From assembly GCA_030673585.1 (NCBI GenBank), contig DAOVIU010000097.1, positions 1 through 5,858 on the forward strand: a stretch of 5,858 nt of DNA. Reading direction: 5' to 3'. Made by a program: the position numbers and the translations under genes. This DNA is from Pseudomonadota bacterium (lineage in GTDB: Bacteria > Desulfobacterota > BSN033 > G020346125). The notes under the pieces were generated by a model. That model saw only the letters and a program-made list of their open reading frames with translations. It was not told the origin of the DNA and ran no database searches. Position 1 is the first letter of the stretch; each line of letters starts with the position of its first letter. This document shows positions 1 to 5,858 of this stretch, in pieces.

Positions 1-602
1 CCCTTCAAATCGCCAGAAATCCGGAACTGCTCGCCCTTGCCCGAGAAAGCGGCTGCATCTCCCTTTTCATCGGTTTCGAGTCCCTCAATCAGGAGAACCT
101 GGACGGGGCGAGAAAGACCTTTATGGACACGAACGAGCTGGTCGACCTCATAAACCGAATTCAAGACCACGGGATAGGGATTCAGGGCGCCTTCATCTTT
201 GGGTTCGACCACGATGAGAGGGAAGTGTTTAAGAGGACCGTCGATTTCGTCCACGAAACTCATATCGAGCTTCCGACTTTCTCCGTCCTCACGCCCTTTC
301 CCGGGACCCCTCTGAGGAAAAGACTTGAGGAGGAGGGGCGGATCTTCGATAACCATTGGCCTCACTACGATATGAGTCATGTGGTCTTCAAGCCCAAGCT
401 GATGAGCCCCAGGGAGCTCCAGGAGGGATACCTGTGGGCTCAGAAGTATTGCTGTTCTCCTCGCTCCATTTTGGGAAGGCTCCTTCGGGGTCCCCGGAAC
501 CACCTCTTCCACTTCTTGATGAGCAATTTCGTCCTGAGGGGGGCTCAGATGGAGATCGTCAACAGGCTCAGGGATCGCCAGTTCCATATGGAAGCATCAT
601 GA
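1..602 (+). CDS. B12-type radical SAM protein, C-terminal part (5' end outside window)
   Basis: The reading frame is open from base 3 to the TGA at 600-602, giving 199 residues with no N-terminus; the in-frame ATG at 123 is internal, because family-like sequence continues upstream of it. Visible in fragment numbering: SLFIGFESL at 20-28, typical of the later strands of a radical SAM barrel; a GAFIFGFDHD strand/turn at 62-71; LTPFPGTPL at 96-104; and a tail with W119, HYDMSHVVFKP (121-131) and MSPREL (134-139). That tail is characteristic of the large family of cobalamin-binding radical SAM proteins that includes BchE-like and hopanoid-modifying enzymes. The expected N-terminal B12 domain and CxxxCxxC motif would lie upstream and are not seen. 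These enzymes are cytosolic and typically carry out methylations, cyclisations or other radical C-C chemistry. The substrate is unknown; the fatty-acid-type genes downstream suggest a lipid or polyketide. It overlaps the next gene by four bases (ATGA). Confidence 0.88.
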   Translation, partial: LQIARNPELLALARESGCISLFIGFESLNQENLDGARKTFMDTNELVDLINRIQDHGIGIQGAFIFGFDHDEREVFKRTVDFVHETHIELPTFSVLTPFPGTPLRKRLEEEGRIFDNHWPHYDMSHVVFKPKLMSPRELQEGYLWAQKYCCSPRSILGRLLRGPRNHLFHFLMSNFVLRGAQMEIVNRLRDRQFHMEAS

Positions 603-1999
603 GAATTCTCTTGCTATCGGTAAACAGGGAGAGGATGCCCTACCCGGTCTTTCCCCTGGGATTGGCCTATATCGCCGCCGTACTCAAGGAGGAGGGACAC
701 CACTTGAGAATCCTGGACCTCTGCTTCTGCGAGGACCTGGAGGAAGAGCTGAGAAACCAGGTATCGCGGTGGAGACCTGACCTCATTGGGCTTTCGCTGC
801 GAAACCTGGATAATTTGACCTATCCAACTTCCCTCTCCTACCTTCCGGAGGCGGAGGAGGTGGTCGCCCTTTGCAGGAGATATTCGGGGGCTCCGGTGGT
901 AATCGGGGGCTCCGGCTTCTCCCTGGCCCCAAGGAAACTCCTGAGGGTCCTGGACGTCGATTTTGGGGTAGTGGGGGAGGGGGAGAATCCAATCCTTTCC
1001 CTGGTTCGTTGCCTGGAAAGGGGAACCCCGGTGGAGGGAATCCCCGGGCTGATCACGCGAGAGAGCCCGGCGGGAGCGGTTCCGGCCATCGATCGGGTCA
1101 AGTCATTCGGGTTTCCGTATCGGGATCTCATGGACAACGAACGATATCTGCGTCACGGGGGAATGGGGAACATCCAGACCAAAAGAGGATGCCCCTTCGG
1201 GTGCATTTACTGTACCTATCCGCTGTTGGAGGGATCCTCCGTTCGGATGAGAGCGAAGGAGGAGGTCCTCCAAGAGCTCCGGGGCTTGAGGGAACATCAC
1301 GGCGTCGATTACGTTTACTTCGTGGATGATATCTTCAACTTTCCACCCGACTATGCCCTCGAGCTCTGTCGGTCCATGGCGGACCAGGGGATCAGGGTGA
1401 AATGGAGCGCCTTTGTCAACCCGGGTTACGTGGATGAGGAGCTGATGGAGGCCATGAAAGAATCAGGCTGTACGGGAGTCGAATTCGGCACCGATTCGGG
1501 GTCTCCCGCCATGTTGAGACGACTCGGGAAATCCTTTTCGGTGGAGGATATCTCGCGGGCTTCCGAGATATGCAGGGGGGTCGATCTCCCCTTTGCCCAC
1601 TACCTCCTTCTCGGTGGGCCGGGGGAGGACGAGAAGACCCTGGAGGAGACCGCCTCCTTAATGGACCACCTCGAGCCAACGGCCGTCATCGTCATGGTGG
1701 GAATTCGCATCTATCCCGGCACGGAGTTAGAGGGGATATCCCTCTCCCAGGGGATTATTGCTCCCGATACCAACCTCGTGAATCCCCATTTCTACGTCTC
1801 CCCTCGATTGGGGGATGAAATCCTCTCTTGGGTCTCCCAGCGGGCCTTGGAGAGGAAAGGGTGGATTGTGCCGGGATTGGAGATTAACATTTCCCAGAAC
1901 CTGATGGACCAGATCCGGCGGTTTCGCATCAGGGGCCCCCTGTGGAATTTGGTGGCCAGAATGAAAAGGCCGAGGGTGAGACCGCTCTCCGGGGAGTGA
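599..1999 (+). CDS. B12-binding/radical SAM protein, lipid-biosynthesis type
   Basis: Complete protein of 466 residues. Residues 1 to about 145 look like a cobalamin-binding Rossmann domain: hydrophobic first strand (MRILLLSV), [11 protein letters not shown] at 19-29, GGSGFS at 103-108 and VVGEGE at 124-129. The classical DxHxxG cobalamin ligand motif is not evident, as in many relatives. The radical SAM domain follows, with CPFGCIYC (C198, C202, C205) for the 4Fe-4S cluster and SAM, YFVDDIF at 240-246, GVEFGTDSG at 293-301 and a late IYPGTEL at 371-377. The frame is open back to 356, but ATG 599 is preferred: it gives the family N-terminus, overlaps the upstream stop as ATGA, and has GGAAG four bases upstream. 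I place it with B12/radical SAM proteins found beside ketosynthase genes, as in clusters proposed for ladderane lipids. The reaction is not known; a radical step on an acyl chain is inference. Confidence 0.88.
   Translation: MRILLLSVNRERMPYPVFPLGLAYIAAVLKEEGHHLRILDLCFCEDLEEELRNQVSRWRPDLIGLSLRNLDNLTYPTSLSYLPEAEEVVALCRRYSGAPVVIGGSGFSLAPRKLLRVLDVDFGVVGEGENPILSLVRCLERGTPVEGIPGLITRESPAGAVPAIDRVKSFGFPYRDLMDNERYLRHGGMGNIQTKRGCPFGCIYCTYPLLEGSSVRMRAKEEVLQELRGLREHHGVDYVYFVDDIFNFPPDYALELCRSMADQGIRVKWSAFVNPGYVDEELMEAMKESGCTGVEFGTDSGSPAMLRRLGKSFSVEDISRASEICRGVDLPFAHYLLLGGPGEDEKTLEETASLMDHLEPTAVIVMVGIRIYPGTELEGISLSQGIIAPDTNLVNPHFYVSPRLGDEILSWVSQRALERKGWIVPGLEINISQNLMDQIRRFRIRGPLWNLVARMKRPRVRPLSGE
1991..1996 (+). 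promoter_or_regulatory. Shine-Dalgarno of the FabG-like gene
   Basis: GGGGAG lies seven bases before the ATG at 2004, inside the last codons of the upstream radical SAM gene and immediately before its TGA (1997-1999). It is the best ribosome-binding site in the window. It fixes the start of the reductase, and its position suggests that ribosomes ending the upstream gene can feed initiation here. Confidence 0.6.
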
Positions 2000-2003
2000 T
2001 TTC

Positions 2004-2744
2004 ATGGAGTTCGATGGCCGAATAGCAATAGTGACCGGTGGCTCGAAGGGGATAGGGAAGGCCATCAGCTTGGCCTTCTGCGAGAGGGGAGCTCACGTAG
2101 TCTCCAATTACGCCTCAGATCAACGGGCGGCGCAGGAGCTATCCAAGGAGGCCGAATCCCTGCGGGGCAAGCTCATTCCGCACCAAGCGGATGTAACCGA
2201 TCACGAGCAGACCGGCGCCATGATGGAGGATGTCGCGAACCGTTATGGCGGGATCGACATCCTGGTCAACAACGTGGGAATGATGAGGGATAACCTCTTG
2301 ATGCTGATGTCCGATGAGGACTGGGATCGAGTACTGAGGACGAATCTGACCAGCATCTTCTACTGCTGCCGAGCCGCCCTGCGGAAGATGATCCCTCAGA
2401 GGAGGGGAAAGATCGTTAACATCGCATCGGTCAGCGGCATCCTGGGCACGGCTGGTCAGGCCAACTACGCCGCCTCCAAAGGGGGCTTGATAAGCTTCAC
2501 CAAATCCCTGGCCAGGGAATTGGGACAATTCAATATTCAGGTCAATGCGGTGGCTCCGGGGCTCATCGAAACCGACTGGCTGGCGAAGGTTCCAAGGGAG
2601 AAGGTAGAGGCCATCATCAAGCAGACCGCCTTGGGGCGAATGGGTCGGCCCGAGGAGGTTGCCCACGCCGTGCTTTTTTTGGCCTCGGAGGGATCTGCTT
2701 ACATCACCGGCCAGACCATAGTCGTGGATGGGGGAATTGTCTAA
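2004..2744 (+). CDS. fabG: FabG-like 3-oxoacyl-[ACP] reductase (SDR family)
   Basis: A 246-residue classical short-chain dehydrogenase/reductase, the usual FabG length. It has the nucleotide-binding TGGSKGIG (11-18), NNVG (89-92) in place of the commoner NNAG, N114, S142 and the YAASK motif with Y155 and K159, so the Asn-Ser-Tyr-Lys tetrad is intact. [11 protein letters not shown] and the C-terminal [11 protein letters not shown] closely match the FabG subgroup. FabG reduces 3-oxoacyl-ACP to (R)-3-hydroxyacyl-ACP in the cytosol, normally with NADPH, in each elongation round of type II fatty-acid or polyketide synthesis. The setting before a ketosynthase pair argues for a pathway-specific copy rather than the housekeeping one, which normally sits with fabD and acpP. 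The start is four bases after the upstream stop, and the 3' end overlaps the ketosynthase gene by 17 bases. A related SDR acting on another substrate cannot be excluded. Confidence 0.92.
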   Translation: MEFDGRIAIVTGGSKGIGKAISLAFCERGAHVVSNYASDQRAAQELSKEAESLRGKLIPHQADVTDHEQTGAMMEDVANRYGGIDILVNNVGMMRDNLLMLMSDEDWDRVLRTNLTSIFYCCRAALRKMIPQRRGKIVNIASVSGILGTAGQANYAASKGGLISFTKSLARELGQFNIQVNAVAPGLIETDWLAKVPREKVEAIIKQTALGRMGRPEEVAHAVLFLASEGSAYITGQTIVVDGGIV

Positions 2745-3966
2745 TCAGAACACCAAAAGGGTTGTGATCACCGGGTTGGGAGCGTTTACCGCCATCGGGA
2801 GAAACGTCCTTCAATTCCGCAGCTCCCTCGAGGAGGGCAGGGGAGGCATCGGCGAGGTAACCCTGTTCGATGTCTCCAAGTACCCGTCCAAGATTGCCGC
2901 TCAGATCAGGGATTATGATCCCTCGGACTATTTCGACCGCATCGAGCTGAGAAGGCTCTCCCGAACAGACCAATTCGCCCTCATCGCCTCAACGGAGGCC
3001 ATCAAAGACGCCGGAATCGAGGGTAATGGCAAGCCGCGCCGGGGGACCGGGGTGTACCTCGGGGCAGGGGCAGGTGGAATGTTTTCCGCCGAGCAGTACC
3101 ACCGTCAGCTCCTCCTTAAAGGGAGGGGAAAACCTCGCCCTTCGCTTCTCCTTCCCTTCCTCCCCAGCTATTCCACTGATGCCGTATCGAGACGGTTTTG
3201 CCTCTGCGGACCGAAGGGGACCATCACCACGGCTTGCAGTTCTTCCGCCACATCAATAGGGTACAGCGCCGACCTGATCAGGAGGGGATATGCCGAGGTT
3301 ATGATCTGTGGGGGAAGCGATGCCATGAGCGAATTGACCTTCGGGGGCTTCAATTCGCTCCGGGTGGTCGATCCTGATCCCTGCAAGCCCTTCGACGCGA
3401 GAAGGACGGGAATGACCTTGGGAGAGGGTGCGGGGATTTTGGTGCTGGAGGAGTTGAACCGGGCCCTAGCGAGGGGGGCAACTATCTATGCGGAATTCCT
3501 GGGATATTCAACGCTGGGAGAGGCCTACCATATGACCGCCCCGGAGGAATCCGGGACGGAGCAATCCAGGACTATGAGGGAGGCCATGAGGGCAGCCCAC
3601 ATTGCCCCCGGTGAGGTGGACTACATCAACGCCCATGGAACTGGAACACCCATAAACGACAAGGTGGAAACGCTGGCCATTAAGGATGCGTTGGGGGAAC
3701 GGGCCTATTCCGTGCCCGTCAGCTCCATCAAGTCCATGGTGGGCCATTGCCTGGGATCCGCGGGGGCCATCGAGGCGGTGGCGTCGGCCCTCTCCGTTAT
3801 CCATGGCTTTATCCCCCCCACGGCTAACTATCGCGAAAGGGATAAGGGATGCGACTTGGACTATGTCCCCGGAGGGGCGAGAAGGCAACGGGTGGGAACC
3901 GTTCTGTCCAACTCCTTTGCCTTCGGGGGAAATTGTACCACCATCGTGCTGAGAAGGTATGGATGA
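2728..3966 (+). CDS. FabF-like 3-oxoacyl-[ACP] synthase, catalytically intact (KS-alpha)
   Basis: A 412-residue beta-ketoacyl-ACP synthase of KAS II/FabF type and length. The thiolase-fold N-terminus is [14 protein letters not shown] (11-24). Catalytic residues are all present: C170 in TTACSSSA, H303 in [12 protein letters not shown]335 and H340 in [15 protein letters not shown], and the C-terminal SNSFAFGGN loop (394-402). It would condense an acyl chain held on C170 with malonyl-ACP, with decarboxylation, in the cytosol. ATG 2728 gives the normal family N-terminus but has no convincing Shine-Dalgarno and lies inside fabG, so initiation probably depends on upstream translation; TTG 2737 in the same frame has GGGGGA too close to serve. 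It overlaps the next ketosynthase-like gene by eight bases, the usual arrangement of KS-alpha/KS-beta pairs. I give no symbol, since it is likely a pathway-specific paralogue and not the housekeeping fabF. Confidence 0.92.
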   Translation: MGELSNQNTKRVVITGLGAFTAIGRNVLQFRSSLEEGRGGIGEVTLFDVSKYPSKIAAQIRDYDPSDYFDRIELRRLSRTDQFALIASTEAIKDAGIEGNGKPRRGTGVYLGAGAGGMFSAEQYHRQLLLKGRGKPRPSLLLPFLPSYSTDAVSRRFCLCGPKGTITTACSSSATSIGYSADLIRRGYAEVMICGGSDAMSELTFGGFNSLRVVDPDPCKPFDARRTGMTLGEGAGILVLEELNRALARGATIYAEFLGYSTLGEAYHMTAPEESGTEQSRTMREAMRAAHIAPGEVDYINAHGTGTPINDKVETLAIKDALGERAYSVPVSSIKSMVGHCLGSAGAIEAVASALSVIHGFIPPTANYRERDKGCDLDYVPGGARRQRVGTVLSNSFAFGGNCTTIVLRRYG

Positions 3967-5167
3967 TGGAATCCTCATAACGGGCATCGGAGTGGTGAGC
4001 TCCATCGGGATTGGAAAGGACCAATTCCGCAGTGGGCTACGGGCAGGTGCGGATGGCATTTCCGAGATCAGCGAGTTCGACACCTCTCCCTTTAAGCCAA
4101 AGAAGGGTGGCGTGATCAAGGGTTTCAATGCCAGGGAATTCATCCCAATTCCCAGGATCAGGAGGCTGGACAGGGCCAGTCAGTTGGCCATTGCGGCGGC
4201 AAAGCTGGCCTTAGAAGATGCTAAATTCACCATTACCAGCTCCAATTGCTGCGAAATCGGTATCATCCTGGGTTCGGGTTTCTGTGGCCTTGCTAATTCG
4301 GAGGCCTTCCATAGGGGACAGGTATTGGGGGGATTTCTGGAGATGAATCCCATGCTCTTTCCCAATACCGTTCCCAATGCAGCCACCGGGAATGTCTCCA
4401 TAGAGCTGGGGATCAAGGGGGTCAATTCAACGGTTGTCCAATCCTATTGTACGGCCGAGGCCGCCATGATTATGGCCTGCGACCTGTTGGCAGATGGGAG
4501 GGCAGAGGCCATACTGACGGGCGGCGTGGATGAACTGAGCGAAATCCTTTTCAGGTCCTACTCTGCCCTCAACCTCTTATCCTTTGATCATGGGGAAAGG
4601 GAAATGAGCCGCCCCTATGATTTGAAGCGCAACGGGATCATTCTCGGGGAGGGGGCGGCCATCCTCGTGCTGGAAAGAGAGCGACACGCCCTTTCCAGAA
4701 GTGCAAAATCCTATGGCCGGGTCTTGGGCTATTCCATTGTGGGTGGGTCCGATGTCGATTCCTCATGGAGGGATATGGGAAGGGCTATCCATTTGGCCAT
4801 GGAAAGTATGCACGGGGAGAGGAGGATCGACTATATTTCCGGGGCGGGGAATTCGTCGAAAAGGGTGGACGAAATGGAGGCAAGGGCGATTGGAGGGGCT
4901 TTTCCGTCGGATTATCGCACGCTTCCCGTGAGCTCCATCAAGTCCATGGTTGGGGAGTCCATCGCCTCGGGCGGGATGAGAATGGCGGCAAATGCCATCA
5001 TAATGGAGGAGGGCTTTATACCCCCCACCATTCACTATGAAACCCCCGATCCCCGGTGCAACCTCAATTACGTGGTAAATAGGCCCATTGAAAAGCACGT
5101 GAAAACCATCCTCCATAATGGTATCTCGCCGGATGGAACCTATGCTTCCATCCTCTTGGGTAGATAG
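3959..5167 (+). CDS. Ketosynthase-like protein lacking the catalytic triad (chain-length-factor/KS-beta-like)
   Basis: A 402-residue protein with the FabF fold throughout (ILITGIGVVSSIG at 5-17, GGVDELSE at 188-195, GEGAAILVLE at 230-239, [10 protein letters not shown] at 323-332). Against the upstream ketosynthase a constant seven-residue offset holds from the nucleophile region to the second His without gaps. It puts Y163 at the catalytic Cys, A296 at the first His and E333 at the second His; only K328 is kept. The C-terminal SFAFGGN loop is replaced by GISPDGT (388-394). A cysteine, C164, sits one residue after the nucleophile position. Loss of these residues is typical of chain-length factors, which heterodimerise with an active ketosynthase and shape its product pocket. 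The frame is intact over full length with no decay, so it is not a pseudogene. ATG 3959 is the only reasonable start; GAGAAGG ends one base before it, too close for a normal site, so coupled re-initiation is likely. Confidence 0.88.
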   Translation: MDDGILITGIGVVSSIGIGKDQFRSGLRAGADGISEISEFDTSPFKPKKGGVIKGFNAREFIPIPRIRRLDRASQLAIAAAKLALEDAKFTITSSNCCEIGIILGSGFCGLANSEAFHRGQVLGGFLEMNPMLFPNTVPNAATGNVSIELGIKGVNSTVVQSYCTAEAAMIMACDLLADGRAEAILTGGVDELSEILFRSYSALNLLSFDHGEREMSRPYDLKRNGIILGEGAAILVLERERHALSRSAKSYGRVLGYSIVGGSDVDSSWRDMGRAIHLAMESMHGERRIDYISGAGNSSKRVDEMEARAIGGAFPSDYRTLPVSSIKSMVGESIASGGMRMAANAIIMEEGFIPPTIHYETPDPRCNLNYVVNRPIEKHVKTILHNGISPDGTYASILLGR

Positions 5168-5643
5168 TGGAAGACCTCTTTTCTCCTACTAACCACCTGC
5201 TGATCTTTACCGTCCTCCATTTCACCTGCGGGCGGACGGTCTCCATGGTATATGCCGTTCTCAATCATCTCCCCTTCCTCTACTATATTCCCCTGGCGTT
5301 GGGCTATGATTATGTACAGATACCCCTTTACGGGTATCTCCTGCAACGGTTCTCCGAGAAATTTCCCTTTCGGTGGGCACGGAAACAGGCGGACCGGATG
5401 CAGGGGCGCATGCAGGAGAAACGCTTGCTTCGATGGATTTCGTCCATGGGGGACCTGGGAATAATCCTCATCTCCGCCCTCCCCATTAAGGGCTTTGGCA
5501 TCCATTCGGGATCGGTTTTTTGCTTTCTCATCGGGAAGAGGCGTTGGGAGGGGACATTGCTCCTCATGACCGGCTCCGTATTGGGCATACTGATCGTCTT
5601 CGGATTAACCACCGGTGCCCTTCAAATCATTTCCATCTTTTGA
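5167..5643 (+). CDS. Small integral membrane protein, resembles the small multi-drug export family
   Basis: 158 residues from a GTG start that shares its G with the stop codon of the previous gene (TAGTG). An in-frame TAG at 5161 leaves no upstream alternative except ATA 5164. Hydrophobic segments are at about 26-46, 96-122 and 129-157, with a shorter one at 47-60. Between them is a basic, amphipathic stretch (61-90) rich in Arg, Lys and Gln that is probably cytoplasmic. The region GDLGIILISALPIKGFG (95-111) followed by a glycine-rich helix resembles the 'putative small multi-drug export' family (Sm_multidrug_ex, COG2426-like); this is recognised by eye only. The family has no firmly established substrate despite its name. 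Being last in a lipid/polyketide-type operon, it could help export or membrane insertion of the product, which is inference. No signal peptide or known catalytic motif is seen. Confidence 0.75.
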   Translation: MEDLFSPTNHLLIFTVLHFTCGRTVSMVYAVLNHLPFLYYIPLALGYDYVQIPLYGYLLQRFSEKFPFRWARKQADRMQGRMQEKRLLRWISSMGDLGIILISALPIKGFGIHSGSVFCFLIGKRRWEGTLLLMTGSVLGILIVFGLTTGALQIISIF

Positions 5644-5734
5644 AAGCGTGACCTAAGAAGGTTCGATAGGCTTCTGGGGATGCAATTTTCTTTGGATGGA
5701 TTAGGAACTCCTCTCTCAGGCCAACCATGAAAAC
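5644..5734. other. Intergenic gap between convergent genes
   Basis: 91 bases between the stop of the membrane-protein gene (TGA 5641-5643) and the stop of the opposing frame (5735-5737). A rho-independent terminator would be expected here, but I find no strong GC hairpin followed by a T-run on either strand. The best pairing is TGGATGG (5693-5699) with CCAACCA (5721-5727), which has one mismatch, a 21-base loop and no T-tract. Termination may be factor-dependent or lie elsewhere. Confidence 0.4.
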
Positions 5735-5858
5735 CTAGCGATGTTTTCCCTCTGCTTCCAGTTCTCCCTCCTCCGCATACAGTTCCTGCCCGTGGGCATC
5801 GACGATTGTCCCGTACTCCTGGGCATACCGATCGATGTGGGGGGCTAAATCGGTAAAG
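5735..5858 (-). CDS. C-terminal 40 codons of an unrecognised convergent gene (5' end outside window)
   Basis: On the complementary strand a frame is open from the window edge (first full codon at 5857-5855) to a TAG at 5737-5735, giving 40 residues. The translation begins FTDLAPHIDRYAQEYG and ends GELEAEGKHR. It looks like a real protein end: a mixed helical segment (DLAPHIDRYAQEYG), a short strand-like TIVDAHGQELY, then a charged, acidic hydrophilic tail. No stop or odd composition interrupts it. I do not recognise the family and assign no function. It converges on the six-gene operon, so it marks the operon's downstream boundary. The main doubt is length: forty open codons can arise by chance in moderately GC-rich DNA, and I rely on the plausible protein-like composition. 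Confidence 0.5.
   Translation of the reverse strand, partial: FTDLAPHIDRYAQEYGTIVDAHGQELYAEEGELEAEGKHR

Noticed and set aside
356..598. An 81-codon N-terminal extension of the second radical SAM gene, starting at ATG 356
   Set aside because: It lies wholly inside the first radical SAM gene in another frame, its translation does not resemble a protein domain, and the family N-terminus (MRILLLSV) begins at 599 where an ATGA overlap occurs.
871..1329. A 152-codon open frame on the + strand in another frame
   Set aside because: It lies inside the second radical SAM gene; the translation is dominated by Gly, Arg, Pro and Ser as expected for an off-frame reading of GC-rich coding DNA.
2139..2666. 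A 175-codon open frame on the - strand
   Set aside because: It is antisense to the FabG-like gene, whose catalytic motifs are complete, and its translation has no family resemblance.
2737..2739. TTG as an alternative start of the active ketosynthase
   Set aside because: The purine-rich GGGGGA ends only one base before it, which is too close for a functional ribosome-binding site, and ATG 2728 in the same frame needs no unusual start codon.
3508..4143. A 211-codon open frame on the - strand
   Set aside because: It lies opposite two well-supported ketosynthase genes, spans their junction, and its translation is Pro/Gly/Ser/His-rich without recognisable motifs; it is an antisense shadow.
3959..5167. 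The second ketosynthase as a decaying pseudogene or a sequencing-error product
   Set aside because: The frame is open over the full family length, the substitutions are clean codon changes at constant alignment offset with no frameshift, and structural motifs are conserved, so a specialised inactive partner fits better.
5693..5727. A terminator hairpin, TGGATGG pairing with CCAACCA
   Set aside because: One central mismatch, a 21-base loop and no T-run on either strand make it too weak to call.
1..5858. CRISPR arrays, tRNA or rRNA genes, insertion sequences or attachment sites
   Set aside because: No regularly spaced repeats, tRNA-like cloverleaf, rRNA sequence, transposase motif or terminal inverted repeats were seen; nearly all of the window is accounted for by coding sequence.

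Overview
The window is almost entirely coding on the + strand: six closely packed genes reading in one direction, then the tail of a probable gene on the opposite strand. The base composition is moderately GC-rich. Arginine is often AGG/AGA, and starts are ATG or GTG with weak Shine-Dalgarno sequences or overlaps with the preceding gene. With two cobalamin-type radical SAM genes, this suggests a bacterium with an anaerobic or microaerobic lifestyle, perhaps Desulfobacterota, Nitrospirota or a related lineage. That placement is a guess; there is no rRNA or taxonomic marker here.

Layout: (1) 1-602, C-terminal 199 residues of a B12-type radical SAM protein whose N-terminus lies outside the window. 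(2) 599-1999, complete B12-binding/radical SAM protein with the CxxxCxxC cluster motif. (3) 2004-2744, FabG-like 3-oxoacyl-ACP reductase with intact catalytic residues. (4) 2728-3966, FabF-like ketosynthase with intact Cys-His-His and Lys. (5) 3959-5167, a second ketosynthase-fold protein that has lost the nucleophilic Cys, both His and the C-terminal glycine-rich loop, i.e. chain-length-factor-like. (6) 5167-5643, a small membrane protein resembling the 'small multi-drug export' family. After a 91-base gap, 5735-5858 on the - strand holds the last 40 codons of a convergent gene I do not recognise.

Interpretation: genes 3-5 form the elongation and reduction core of a type II (dissociated) fatty-acid or polyketide pathway. 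An active ketosynthase is probably paired with an inactive partner. The two radical SAM enzymes are candidates for unusual C-C bond formation, methylation or ring formation on the lipid chain or a related intermediate. This resembles, in gene content, the clusters proposed for ladderane and other unusual lipids. No acyl carrier protein, dehydratase, thioesterase or acyltransferase is in the window; if the pathway is real, they should lie upstream or elsewhere in the genome. The product cannot be read from this sequence. The four junctions from gene 1 to gene 5 plus the gene 5/6 junction have overlaps of 4, 17, 8 and 1 bases and one 4-base gap, so the six genes are very likely one transcript with translational coupling.
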